From NCBI GenBank assembly GCA_016719405.1, contig JADJZE010000021.1:186001-250000 (forward strand): a stretch of DNA of 64,000 nucleotides, given 5' to 3'. Position 1 is the first letter of the stretch, and each line of letters begins with the position of its first letter. A model generated the notes under the pieces. It saw only the letters and a program-made list of their open reading frames with translations, did not search any database and was not told the origin of the DNA. Position numbers and translations under genes: made by a program. Below are positions 1-8,334 of the stretch, piece by piece. The DNA comes from Candidatus Aalborgicola lynettensis (GTDB taxonomy: Bacteria; Pseudomonadota; Gammaproteobacteria; Burkholderiales; Burkholderiaceae_C).

Positions 1-312
1 CCAGCGCATCGACAACGCCAGACGGCGGACAGGACGCACTTCGACTGGCACCTGGTAATTGGCGCCACCCACGCGGCGGGATTTCACCTCCACCATGGGT
101 TTGACGTTGTTGATGGCGACCGTAAAAGCCTCCACCGGATCTTTGCCGGGATGCTTTTTCTCGATTTGCTCCAAGGCACCGTAAATGATGCGCTCTGCAA
201 CTGCTTTTTTGCCGCCTTCCATGATCACGTTCATGAATTTGGACAGCTCTACATTGCCGAACTTAGGATCCGGCAGGATTTCACGTTTAGGGACTTCGCG
301 ACGACGTGGCAT
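1..312 (-). CDS. rpsG: 30S ribosomal protein S7, N-terminal part (cut by window edge)
   Basis: The first 104 codons of ribosomal protein S7 are present; the rest lies outside the window (family length about 156 residues). S7 nucleates assembly of the 16S rRNA 3' major domain in the head of the small subunit and contacts E-site tRNA. The start MPRRREVPKREILPD followed by KFGNVELSKFMNVIM is diagnostic of bacterial S7. The ATG is at 312. It lies downstream of rpsL on the same strand with a 188-base spacer, the usual rpsL-rpsG order of the str operon. Nothing unusual is seen. Confidence 0.97.
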   Translation of the reverse strand, partial: MPRRREVPKREILPDPKFGNVELSKFMNVIMEGGKKAVAERIIYGALEQIEKKHPGKDPVEAFTVAINNVKPMVEVKSRRVGGANYQVPVEVRPVRRLALSMRW

Positions 313-500
313 ATTTCACCTCTTAATTGCTTCAGTTGGCATCTTTTCAGACACCGCGAAAGTCATTTCGAACTTTCACTTACTCGACCCACACCAACAA
401 TTTAGTGCTTCGGGTCACTTCGCTGCATCACCGCGCCACGCGGGAAACAGCACCGACTAACTTTTAAACCAGGGCGCTTGGGCCTTTGGTTCAGGTCAAT

Positions 501-878
501 TTACTTGGCCTTGGGTTTCTTCGCACCGTACTTGGAACGCGACTGCTTGCGATCTTTCACGCCTTGCAAGTCCAGCGAACCGCGAACGATGTGGTAACGC
601 ACACCGGGCAAATCCTTGACACGACCGCCACGAACCAGCACCACGCTGTGTTCCTGCAGGTTGTGGCCTTCGCCGCCGATGTAAGAAATAACCTCAAAAC
701 CGTTGGTCAAGCGCACTTTGGCAACTTTACGCAAAGCGGAATTGGGCTTTTTAGGTGTTGTGGTGTACACGCGGGTGCAGACACCTCGGCGTTGCGGAGA
801 GTTCTGCATCGCAGGGCTCTTCGACTTGATCGTCTCGACCTCACGGCCTTGACGCACGAGCTGGTTGATGGTTGGCAC
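501..878 (-). CDS. rpsL: 30S ribosomal protein S12
   Basis: This is a complete 125-residue S12, the decoding-centre protein of the 30S subunit. The sequence [31 protein letters not shown] and [13 protein letters not shown] is fully conserved, and the lysines whose substitution gives streptomycin resistance are present as lysine, so the allele reads as streptomycin-sensitive. Translation starts at a GTG, not ATG, preceded by a strong Shine-Dalgarno (AGGAGG) eight or so bases upstream, which fixes the start. rpsG follows downstream on the same strand. Confidence 0.98.
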
Positions 879-1095
879 TTAAGCCTCCTAATGAAAAAAC
901 GTCCCTAAACGTTTGAAATGAACGGAAAGCGTGAATCCCTTCGGAATTTCCGAAAAGCCCTCGAATATACCAGAACCGCCATGTATCTACAATGGGCGGC
1001 CTTGCCCAACGAGGTATGCGCCTGAACGGCGCATGTCGGCAATCGGCGCACTTGGCCTGGGCCGCGCCTTCGCAGCATTCGAACTTGACGAGTTT

Positions 1096-2280
1096 TTACC
1101 GTATCCACAAACGCATGGAATCCCACGCGCGCCCCATCAATCCAGCCTGCTCCACCGGATCCAGCACCACCAACGGCACTTCCAGCAAAGGCTGATCGCC
1201 CATCAGAACCCGCAACGCGCCGGCTTGCTGACCCTTTGCCAGGGGTGCAACCATGGGCTCGGTTCGCACCACCTGGGTTTTTATTTTGCCGACACTGCCC
1301 GCCGGCACGGCAATCACCAGCGACTGCGGACGTCCCATCTTGAAAGTAGGCGCAACGCCTTTCCAGACCACCGGCGTTGCAACTGCCTGGTTAGCGTCAA
1401 ACAACTTGACCGCCTCATACGCGGTATAGCCCCAGTTGAGCAACTTTTGCGACTCATTGGCACGGGCGTTTTCATTTGCGGTGCCCAGCACAATCGACAA
1501 CAAACGGCGCCCACCCGGTGTTCCGGCCCCGCCGGCAGTGCCCGTTGGCGTACCCAAATTGGGAAAATCCCGCTTGGCGGTGGCCACCATGCAATAACCC
1601 GCAGCATCGGTAAAGCCGGTTTTCAGGCCATCCACCGTGGGATCACGAAACAGCAACAAGTTGCGATTACTGTCATTGGCCGCTGGCGTGCCGGGGTAGC
1701 GGTATTTCTTGATGGCATAAAAACCCACGTAGTCCGGAAAGTCGGCCATCAGCCGGGTGGCCAGCACCCCCAGGTCGCGCGCGGTGGTGATATGGCCCGG
1801 CTCGGTCAGACCCTCGGGATTTTTGTAGCCGGTAGAGTTCATGCCCAGCGCCTTGGCCTGGTCATTCATCATTTGCACAAAATGGTCCTTTGTGCCGCCC
1901 ACCCCTTCGGCCAGTGCCATAGTGGCGTCGTTGCCTGACTGCACGATCATGCCCTTGATGAGGTCTTCCACCGGCACCATCATTTTGGGATCGATGAACA
2001 TGCGTGAGCCCGGCATCTTCCAGGCCTTCTCACTCACGGGAAGGGTCTGGCGCAGGTCCAGCTTTTTGCTGCGCAAGGCATCAAACACCAGATAGGCCGT
2101 CATCAACTTGGTCAGCGAGGCGGGCTCCACCGGCATGTCCAGGTCTTTGGATGCCAGGATCTGATTGGCCGTGACATCGAACAACAAATAGGCACGGGCC
2201 GCCACTTCCGGGGCTTGCGGGGTTTGTGCGGCCACAGCAAAAGACAGTGTGGCAAAAGGGGTGCGAGAAATTTTTTTCAT
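1096..2280 (-). CDS. D-alanyl-D-alanine carboxypeptidase (PBP5/6 type, DacA/DacC family)
   Basis: This is a 394-residue serine D,D-carboxypeptidase that trims the terminal D-Ala from peptidoglycan pentapeptides in the periplasm. All three penicillin-binding motifs are visible: SLTK (Ser55 nucleophile to Lys58), SGN in VQSGNDATMALAEG, and KTG in DGLKTGFTDAAGYC. A C-terminal beta-rich PBP5_C region and an amphipathic tail (about the last 15 residues, LMGRAWDSMRLWIR) fit membrane-surface anchoring. The chosen start (MKKISRTPFATLSFAVAA) gives a short signal peptide; the reading frame stays open about 66 codons further upstream, but that stretch is not protein-like. No clear ribosome-binding site precedes the ATG. 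Confidence 0.93.
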   Translation of the reverse strand: MKKISRTPFATLSFAVAAQTPQAPEVAARAYLLFDVTANQILASKDLDMPVEPASLTKLMTAYLVFDALRSKKLDLRQTLPVSEKAWKMPGSRMFIDPKMMVPVEDLIKGMIVQSGNDATMALAEGVGGTKDHFVQMMNDQAKALGMNSTGYKNPEGLTEPGHITTARDLGVLATRLMADFPDYVGFYAIKKYRYPGTPAANDSNRNLLLFRDPTVDGLKTGFTDAAGYCMVATAKRDFPNLGTPTGTAGGAGTPGGRRLLSIVLGTANENARANESQKLLNWGYTAYEAVKLFDANQAVATPVVWKGVAPTFKMGRPQSLVIAVPAGSVGKIKTQVVRTEPMVAPLAKGQQAGALRVLMGDQPLLEVPLVVLDPVEQAGLMGRAWDSMRLWIR

Positions 2281-2348
2281 GGGTAAGGTGGGACAGCCCG
2301 GCCGCGTACAACGCAGCAAACGGGGCATGTCATCAACAAAGTAGTACG

Positions 2349-3038
2349 TCAGGCGAAGTGATTGGGAGGCGAATTCAGGTGGCGAACCACCAGACTGCGT
2401 AAAAGCGGCAATTGTCCATGAAAGAAGTGCCCGGTGCCGGGAATAACCGTTACCGGGAGTATCTGCGGCCGCGCCCACTGCAGCACATCCGACAAAGGAA
2501 CTGTGTCGTCCACCTCGCCATGCAAAACCAGCGTGTGCGCGTGCAGTGCAGGCGCGATGGGTGCCACATCAAACCGCGTGGCCGCCGTACCCACCAGCAC
2601 CAGCTTGCGCGGCGCCTGTTCTGCACCCAGGGCGGCCACCACGTGGCTGGTAACAAACGCGCCAAAGGAAAAACCGGCCAACGCCACTGCTCCAGCGGCA
2701 GGCACCAGCGCATCCGCACCAAGCGCCTGGCCACGCAGGGCTTGCGCGATCACCGCCAGCATGTCTTGCGCCTCACCGCGCCCCTCGTCGTGTACACCGT
2801 CGCTGGCACCCACGCCCCGAAAATTGAAGCGCACCGCGCGCCAGCCACATTGCACAAAGGCACGTGCCAGGGTTTGCACCACCTTGTTGTCCATGGTGCC
2901 GCCGAAGAGCGGGTGGGGGTGGGCAATAACGGCAACGCCTTGCAGAACACCGCTCTGCGTTGCCAGCGGCTCATCCACCAGCGCCTCAATGGCACCTGCG
3001 GCGCCCTGCAGCGTGATGCGACGGGTTTGGGAATTCAT
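2349..3038 (-). CDS. alpha/beta hydrolase, dienelactone-hydrolase-like
   Basis: This is a 229-residue cytoplasmic alpha/beta hydrolase without a signal peptide. The sequence shows the family signature HPHPLFGGTMDNKVV near the N-terminus (oxyanion-hole loop), the nucleophile elbow GFSFGAF (G-x-S-x-G), an acidic residue in HGEVDDTVPL and the histidine in GTGHFFHGQL, together a full Ser-Asp-His triad. Proteins of this type are widespread in proteobacteria and usually have no assigned substrate. A copy of the palindromic repeat (3041-3098) begins immediately upstream of its start codon. Confidence 0.85.
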   Translation of the reverse strand: MNSQTRRITLQGAAGAIEALVDEPLATQSGVLQGVAVIAHPHPLFGGTMDNKVVQTLARAFVQCGWRAVRFNFRGVGASDGVHDEGRGEAQDMLAVIAQALRGQALGADALVPAAGAVALAGFSFGAFVTSHVVAALGAEQAPRKLVLVGTAATRFDVAPIAPALHAHTLVLHGEVDDTVPLSDVLQWARPQILPVTVIPGTGHFFHGQLPLLRSLVVRHLNSPPNHFA

Positions 3039-3040
3039 TA

Positions 3041-3098
3041 TTTGCTACAAAAACAATAGCTTCCTGCGCACGACCAACGGGCGCAATGACCATTTTCT
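3041..3098 (+). repeat. bipartite palindromic repeat, copy 1
   Basis: This is one of nine related elements in the window. It contains the GCTA...ATAGC half followed by a GCGCACG...GGGCGC half. It fills most of the gap between the ferredoxin-like gene and the hydrolase gene, starting two bases from the hydrolase start codon. Confidence 0.7.
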
Positions 3099-3111
3099 AT
3101 CTAAAACCCAC

Positions 3112-3462
3112 TCAGCGCCCGATGTGCGGCGGAACCCGCAGGCGCTCAACCACCTGGCCACCAACCAGGTGCGAATCGACGATTTCGTCGATGTCGTGCG
3201 CATCCACAAAGGTGTACCAAACACCCTCTGGATAGACCACCGCCACCGGGCCGGCCGCGCACCGGTCCAGACAGCCGGATTTATTGACCCGCACCTGGCC
3301 CGGACCGGCCAGACCGGCATCGCGGATGCGCTGTTTGCAGTGGTCAAAACCTTCTTGTGCGCGGTGTTGGGCGCAGCACGCTTCACCGTTTTTGCGTTCG
3401 TTGAGGCAGAAAAAAATATGGCGCTGGTAGTAGGCGCCGGGGGGTGAAAGGGTATCGGTCAT
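3112..3462 (-). CDS. (2Fe-2S) ferredoxin-like protein, thioredoxin-fold type
   Basis: This is a 116-residue protein with the cysteine pattern of thioredoxin-like [2Fe-2S] ferredoxins: Cys19 and a CC pair at 29-30 in FFCLNERKNGEACC, and SGCLDRC later, where Cys-x3-Cys binds the other iron. It probably acts as a small cytoplasmic electron carrier. A partner is not evident. The gene lies on the same strand as the broken VanZ-like and hemJ genes, and its ATG at 3462 is ten bases from the stop of the VanZ-like frame, so they may form one operon. Confidence 0.85.
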   Translation of the reverse strand: MTDTLSPPGAYYQRHIFFCLNERKNGEACCAQHRAQEGFDHCKQRIRDAGLAGPGQVRVNKSGCLDRCAAGPVAVVYPEGVWYTFVDAHDIDEIVDSHLVGGQVVERLRVPPHIGR

Positions 3463-3471
3463 ACAGGCATT

Positions 3472-4563
3472 CTAGTTTTTCGGCTCGCGGCGCCAAATCA
3501 GGGGCAACACGTAGCCCAGCACAGCATACGGCCACAGCCAGCCCAGCCATTGGGCCAGCCCGTTAAAACGGATAAATCGCCCCTGCTCCCAGGCTTGCAA
3601 AGTTTGGGCGAAATAGGCGCCTTCCGGCGCCTGGTTCAGCACACTCAAATACACGCCCAGGGCCAGCAACAGCACCGCCGCACTGGCACGCCACGGCACC
3701 CACGCCATTGCCAGCGCCAGCACCAGGGCGATTCCCATCCCCACCTGGGTCGGCAAATCCAGCCATGCCCAGGCATGTTGCGGGCCCCAGCTCAGGCTGG
3801 CCGACAGGGCCGTCACCGCAGCCCCCACCGCCAGCGTCATCCACACCACAGCGGCGCGCCGCCACGGCACACGCACCACACAAAAACCCAGCAAGCAAGG
3901 AATCAGCAAGCCCAGCAACACACACACCATCTGCGCCCCTGCCAGCATGGGCTGCAGTTCCACCGCGCGCACCGGCAGCCACTGCAGAAAAGGCGTCCCC
4001 TCCAGTTGACTCGCCACGGCGTCTTCCAGGCGCTCCAGCACCTGGCCCAGGCCAAACGGCACCGCCGGTGGAAAGAGTAGCGCCAACGGCCAGGTCAGCA
4101 ACAGGACAATGCCGCCGCGCGCATCGGGCACGAACCAGCGGGAGCGCACGCGACTCCAGCGGTCGATGGCACCCAAACGCTCCAGCAGCAGAGTCAACAC
4201 CGCGCCGATGGCCGCACCCAGGGTATTGAGCATGAAGTCTTCACGCGATGGCACCCGCACGGGCAGGTAACTTTGCAGGGTTTCCAGGGCCATGGACAAC
4301 GCCGCACAGGCAAAAACGGCAACCCACACCGAATGCCGCACCCGCCGGGCACGCAACCCACTCAGGGCCAGCAAGCCCCAGGGGCACATACCCCACCACA
4401 TTCATGGCAACATCAAAACCCGTCCAGTAATAGGCGGGAGGGGCCGACAAAAAAACCATGGCGCCAGGTCCTGGTTGCGCCAGTCTGCAAACGGGTACAG
4501 GCTGGCACGCACAATCAGCCCTGCGTACAGAACTGCCAGGGGCCACGCCGCTGTTTTCGGCAT
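3472..4563 (-). pseudogene. VanZ-like membrane protein, interrupted by a compensating pair of indels
   Basis: This is a polytopic inner-membrane protein of the VanZ-like family; its function is unknown. Reading from the ATG at 4563 (MPKTAAWPLAVLYAGLIVRAS), the frame is good until an A-run at 4449-4455, then becomes nonsense and hits a TGA at 4402-4404. The sensible continuation (LSAPPAYYWTGFDVAMNVVG) is in another frame until the C-run at 4376-4379, after which the original frame is sensible again (LLALSGLRARR) to the stop at 3472. One extra A and one fewer C would restore a single chain of about 363 residues. The open part, from an internal ATG at 4401, is 309 residues with many hydrophobic segments. 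The cause could be homopolymer sequencing error or real decay. Confidence 0.75.
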
Positions 4564-4574
4564 GGTGAACGGGT

Positions 4575-5002
4575 CTAAAACGGTTTCACCACCACCAGCA
4601 CCACCGCGGCCACCAGCATCAGCACCGGCGCTTCGTTGAACCAGCGAAACCAGGTATGGCTGCGCGCCATGGTGTGCTGTTCAAATTTATCCAGAATGCG
4701 TGCGCACGCAAAGTGGTAGCCCAACGCGAGTCCGACCACCGCCAATTTGGCATGCATCCAACCGTTGCCCGGGCCGCGCCAATGCCATACCCCCACCACA
4801 GCCAGACACCCAACCCCACGGCTGGCACCGCCAACAGCGTGGTGAAGCGCAGCAACTTGTGCGCCATCAGCAGCAGGCGCGAACGCTCGGCGCTGGAGCC
4901 TTCGCTGACCATGGCCAGATTGACAAAGATACGCGGCAGGTAAAACAGGCCCGCAAACCAGCTGGCAACAAAAACAATGTGGAAGGATTTGACCCAAAGC
5001 AT
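4575..5002 (-). pseudogene. hemJ: protoporphyrinogen IX oxidase HemJ (CopD-like), frameshifted
   Basis: HemJ oxidises protoporphyrinogen IX to protoporphyrin IX in the inner membrane, the penultimate step of haem synthesis. The first part, MLWVKSFHIVFVASWFAGLF...FTTLLAVPAVGLGVWLWWGYGIG, is in one frame, and the second, RGPGNGWMHAKLAVVG...SHTWFRWFNEAPVLM...VVKPF, in another. The switch is at about 4777-4780, where one missing C in a CC pair explains it. Restored length is about 142 residues, normal for the family. Conserved His near the N-terminus and the WMHAK and WFRWFNE motifs are present. The gene lies 11 bases upstream of the VanZ-like start. If truly broken, another oxidase would be required for haem synthesis. 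Confidence 0.85.
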
Positions 5003-5010
5003 GGCTAAGT

Positions 5011-5095
5011 GTAGCCCCCACGCTGCGTCGCTGCGCCGGTCGCTGCCCCCTCAAGGGGGGCTAATTTGCCTTGGGGCGGCCCGGCGGCGAATAGT
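5011..5095. repeat. GC-rich palindromic intergenic repeat upstream of hemJ
   Basis: A GC-rich stretch contains the near-perfect palindrome GCCCCCTCAAGGGGGGC (centred near 5055) flanked by CGCTGCGTCGCTGCGC and GGGGCGGCCCGGCGGCG. I recall similar segments between genes in many Comamonadaceae genomes. It lies between hemJ and the 3' end of the group II intron. The hairpin could act as a transcription terminator in either direction, but no clean U-tract is present. Confidence 0.45.
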
Positions 5096-5107
5096 TTAGG
5101 CATCGGC

Positions 5108-6981
5108 ATAGGGGGCCTCCATTGTAGGAGGCGCCCCTGCCACACCACCCGGCATGCGGGTCCGCACCGGGCGGTTCGAGAGTTTGAGGTCATGACAGTC
5201 GCGGTAGTCCCAGTGCATCAAAGTAGGCAATGGTCAGCACGCAATTGAGCAGCATGGCACTATTGCGCCACCAGCGGTGGCAGTTTCCTGCCACCTGCTT
5301 GGCGACATCTTGCGATGCCCCCAGCACCATGAGCTCCCGATAGATCACCCTGGGCCTTTTCCAGTGCTTGAGCTGGATCGCACGCAATCGGTGGCGCAGC
5401 CACTCGTCGAGCTCTCGCCAGACCTTTGGCGTTTGCGCCATCCCGAAGTACGCTTTCCAGCCCAGCAGGTAGGGCCGCAGTTTCTGCACCACTTGCGCCA
5501 TACTGCGTGCGCCCGAGCGGCGCGTGAGTTGCCGGATGCGGGCCTTGAAGTTGTCCAGCGCCTTGTAGGCCACCGCACATTTGACTTCGCTGCCCTTGGC
5601 CTCCCACAGCGCGTAGCCCAGGAATTTGCGTCCGAAGGCGCTGTCTACCGCGCTTTTGGCTTCGTTGATCTGAAGCTTCAAGCCCGTGTAGAGCTTCCTG
5701 AGGTAGGCCATCACCCGTTCACCTGCGCGTTGGCTGCCCACATAGACGTTGCAGTCGTCGGCGTAGCGCGCGAAGCTGTAGCCCCGCACCTCCAATGCCT
5801 TGTCCACTTCGTCCAGCAGCACATTGGCCAGCAGTGGGGACAGTGGCCCGCCCTGAGGCGTACCCAGATGGCGATCGACCACCACCCCACCATCCATGAT
5901 CCCGGCGTTGAGGTACGCACGCACCAGCCGGATCACTCCAGCGTCGTCGATGCGTCTCTTGAGCCTGTCTATCAGGATGTCGTGGTTGACCCGGTCAAAG
6001 AATTTGGCCAGGTCTACGTCCACCACCACGCGTTTGCCCGATTGGACGAACTTGCGCGCAGCATTGACCGCGTCGTGTGCTCGTCTGCCGGGACGAAACC
6101 CGTGGCTGTGGGGGCTGAAGGTGGGGTCGATCAGGGGGTGTAGCACTTGCAGCAGTGCTTGCTGGATCAGCCGATCCAGTACCGTGGGGATGCCCAGCTC
6201 GCGCTGGCTCCCGTCGGGTTTGGGGATCATCACTTTGCGTACCGGACTGGGCCGGTAGCATCCTGTCAGCAGCACTTGACGGATTTCGGGCCAGCTCTGG
6301 CGTATGACCTGGGCGGTTTGCTCGATGTCGAGTCCGTCCACCCCGGCTGCGCCTTTGTTGGCTTTGACCCGCTTCCACGCTGTTTGCAGGTTCTGTCTCG
6401 TCAGCGCTTTCTCCAGCAGGCCACCAGTGCCTGCCTTTGACTTTGCCGACCCTGTGGCCGGGTGCTCATGCAACGTACCTCCGGTTTCGTCGCTGGCAGT
6501 GTCTGGCCCGGCTTCACCGTGCCGCCTTCCTGCCCGCCCAGGTTGCCCTGGCTTCTGACGCATGACCTTGCAGCTTTGCATGTCTTCAGTCACTCACTCT
6601 CGTTCGGTCCTTCTCTCTTGCCTTGTGGCCTCAGCGGCCCCGGCTCCAGCTACTACGACCTCTGCTGACTTCTCGCTCCAGCAATGCCGTCGCCCTTTCA
6701 GGCGTGAGGCGAGATCTCCCCAGGTAAGAACGCACACCTTCATCGCACAACCGCCGCATTTACGCCGCCCAAGCCTTGGTCACAAGAGCTTTGTGGTTTC
6801 ATGCCCACTCCCCCTGCTTGGCAACGCCTTCTATGCGGTTCTTGTCCATCGGCTCACGATTTACGCTCCACACTTCCTTCCCACGCTCGGTCGCCCTTAC
6901 GCAGTTGTGCTTCACTTTGCTCACTGTGACCAGCTCGCAGCGGGACTTTCACCCGCAGGTGTGCGCCCATGCTGGGCGCAA
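5108..6981 (-). mobile_element. group II intron with intron-encoded reverse transcriptase
   Basis: The element is read on the minus strand. Its 5' end is near 6981, where GCGCCCAGCATGGGCGCAC begins an intron-like 5' stem, followed by the typical segment GGTGAAAGTCCCGC. The reverse transcriptase occupies domain IV. Domain V is visible at about 5139-5178 (GAACCGCCCGGTGCGG...CCGCATGCCGGGTGG) and domain VI at about 5108-5137 (CTCCTACAATGGAG with a bulged A), ending in CCCCCTAT. Domains V and VI are intact, so the ribozyme may be active. The first bases read TTGCG instead of the consensus GTGYG, so the exact 5' boundary is uncertain. A hairpin with a T-run lies immediately 5' of it. Confidence 0.85.
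5190..6593 (-). CDS. ltrA: group II intron reverse transcriptase/maturase
   Basis: This is a 467-residue intron-encoded protein that promotes splicing of its own intron and reverse-transcribes it at the target site. Reverse-transcriptase blocks are in order: VMIPKPDGSQRELGIPTVLDR, HGFRPGRRAHDAV, VDVDLAKFFDRVNH, GTPQGGPLSPLLANVLLDE and the catalytic YADD at about residue 276. A maturase (GIIM-like) region follows (LRPYLLGWKAYFG, LDEWLRHRLRA). No HNH endonuclease domain is present after it, so insertion probably does not rely on endonuclease cleavage. The reading frame is intact. The first 50 residues are low in conserved features, so the true start may lie further in. Confidence 0.93.
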   Translation of the reverse strand: MTEDMQSCKVMRQKPGQPGRAGRRHGEAGPDTASDETGGTLHEHPATGSAKSKAGTGGLLEKALTRQNLQTAWKRVKANKGAAGVDGLDIEQTAQVIRQSWPEIRQVLLTGCYRPSPVRKVMIPKPDGSQRELGIPTVLDRLIQQALLQVLHPLIDPTFSPHSHGFRPGRRAHDAVNAARKFVQSGKRVVVDVDLAKFFDRVNHDILIDRLKRRIDDAGVIRLVRAYLNAGIMDGGVVVDRHLGTPQGGPLSPLLANVLLDEVDKALEVRGYSFARYADDCNVYVGSQRAGERVMAYLRKLYTGLKLQINEAKSAVDSAFGRKFLGYALWEAKGSEVKCAVAYKALDNFKARIRQLTRRSGARSMAQVVQKLRPYLLGWKAYFGMAQTPKVWRELDEWLRHRLRAIQLKHWKRPRVIYRELMVLGASQDVAKQVAGNCHRWWRNSAMLLNCVLTIAYFDALGLPRLS

Positions 6982-6984
6982 AAA

Positions 6985-7003
6985 CCCCAGCACGAGGGCT
7001 GGG
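6985..7003 (-). terminator. rho-independent terminator-like hairpin abutting the group II intron
   Basis: On the minus strand, CCCCAGC, a short loop and GCTGGGG form a 7-bp GC stem followed at once by five Ts, and then the intron begins. Some bacterial group II introns are known to insert directly after terminator stems. No intact minus-strand gene lies upstream of it in the window, so it may be a leftover of the original 5' exon. Confidence 0.6.
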
Positions 7004-7253
7004 GTGGTAAGCCTATTTGCTGTCACACATCAAGGCCCTGCTCAGGGAGGAAAAGCAGGAGGTAGCAAGCTACCCGGGGCGAAATTTAGCAAAGAACCTG
7101 ATCCATGACAAGTGTTTATTGCAAAGATATGTCAACTTTGCGCAAATATTTTCCCCGTGCAGGGCGATGCCGCCCGGCCATCGCCCGCCGCAACGCGCCC
7201 ACCCCGACACCACCCCGGCAAGCCCCGCCCGGAATCAGGCACAATTTTCACCC

Positions 7254-8270
7254 ATGACCCCTTACGCACCCTTCCCCCAAGGCCGCCCACGCCGCCTGCG
7301 CCGCGACCCCTTTACCCGCAACCTAGTGCGCGAACACGCACTCACCGCCCATGATTTGATTTACCCGGTATTCGTGGTCGATGGCGTTGGCCAGCGCGTG
7401 CCCATTGCCTCCATGCCCGGTGTGGAACGCCTGAGCCTGGACTTGCTGCTGCCGGTGGCCGAAGACTGCGTCAAGCTCGGCATCCCGGTCATGGCCTTGT
7501 TTCCGGTGATTGACCAGTCGCTCAAAACCTACGACGGCAAAGAAGCACTCAACCCCGATGGCCTGGTACCCCGGGTGGTGCGTGCGCTGAAAAAAGAATT
7601 CCCCGACCTGGGCGTGATGACCGATGTGGCGCTGGACCCCTTCACCAGCCACGGCCAGGACGGCCTGCCCGACACCCGGTCCGAGGAAAACGGCTACATC
7701 CTCAACGACGAAACCGTGGCCATGCTGGTGCGCCAGGCACTCACCCAGGCCGACGCCGCGGTGGACATCGTCGCCCCCAGCGACATGATGGACGGGCGCG
7801 TGGGCGCCATCCGCGCCGCACTGGAGGCCAAAGGCCACATCCACACCCGCATCATGGCCTATAGCGCCAAATACGCCAGCGCCTTCTACGGGCCGTTCCG
7901 CGATGCGGTGGGCTCGGCCGCCAACCTGGGCAAAAGCAACAAGAAGGTCTACCAAATGGACCCCGCCAACAGCGACGAAGCCTTGCGCGAAGTGGCCATG
8001 GACATTGCCGAAGGTGCCGACATGGTGATGGTCAAGCCCGGCATGCCCTACCTGGACGTGGTGCGCCGCGTGAAAGACGAGTTCAAGGTCCCCACCTTCG
8101 CCTACCAGGTCAGCGGCGAATACGCCATGCTCAAAGCCGCCGCCGCCAACGGCTGGCTCGACCACGACGCGGTCATGATGGAGAGCCTGCTGGCCTTCAA
8201 GCGCGCCGGTGCCGACGGCGTGCTGACCTACTTTGCCCGCGACGCTGCTCGTTTGCTACTAAAATCATAG
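7254..8270 (+). CDS. hemB: delta-aminolevulinic acid dehydratase (porphobilinogen synthase)
   Basis: This 338-residue cytoplasmic enzyme condenses two 5-aminolevulinates into porphobilinogen in haem synthesis. The catalytic lysines sit in MAYSAKYASAFYGPFRDA and MVKPGMPYLD; VALDPFTSHGQDG replaces the zinc-cysteine cluster seen in other types, so this is probably a Mg-dependent form. The start ATG at 7254 gives MTPYAPFPQGRPRRLRRD, a normal HemB N-terminus; the frame stays open upstream but without protein-like sequence. The last residues (LLLKS) and the TAG stop are supplied by repeat copy 2, so the C-terminus appears to have been rewritten by the repeat. Confidence 0.97.
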   Translation: MTPYAPFPQGRPRRLRRDPFTRNLVREHALTAHDLIYPVFVVDGVGQRVPIASMPGVERLSLDLLLPVAEDCVKLGIPVMALFPVIDQSLKTYDGKEALNPDGLVPRVVRALKKEFPDLGVMTDVALDPFTSHGQDGLPDTRSEENGYILNDETVAMLVRQALTQADAAVDIVAPSDMMDGRVGAIRAALEAKGHIHTRIMAYSAKYASAFYGPFRDAVGSAANLGKSNKKVYQMDPANSDEALREVAMDIAEGADMVMVKPGMPYLDVVRRVKDEFKVPTFAYQVSGEYAMLKAAAANGWLDHDAVMMESLLAFKRAGADGVLTYFARDAARLLLKS

Positions 8271-8313
8271 CTGCTTACGCTTATCTGACGTGCGCAAAAA
8301 GCATTTTTTCTTT
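8252..8313 (+). repeat. bipartite palindromic repeat, copy 2 (supplies the hemB stop codon)
   Basis: The element contains TTTGCTACTAAAATCATAGC, then CTGCTTACGC and GACGTGCGC. It overlaps the last six codons of hemB, whose TAG stop is the TAG inside the conserved ATAGC. It fills most of the gap to the CorA-type gene. Confidence 0.8.
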
Positions 8314-8334
8314 ACAACTCCATAGTCTCACCCC

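Noticed and set aside
931..1938. Long plus-strand open frame of 335 codons opposite the carboxypeptidase gene
   Set aside because: It is antisense to a clear penicillin-binding protein with all three motifs; its translation is Arg/His/Gln-rich without domains.
6562..7108. Plus-strand frames across the intron 5' part
   Set aside because: They lie over structured intron RNA domains and are not protein-like.
7017..7253. Extended N-terminus of HemB
   Set aside because: The upstream extension is not conserved-looking; HemB N-termini start near MTPYAPFPQGRPRRLRRD.
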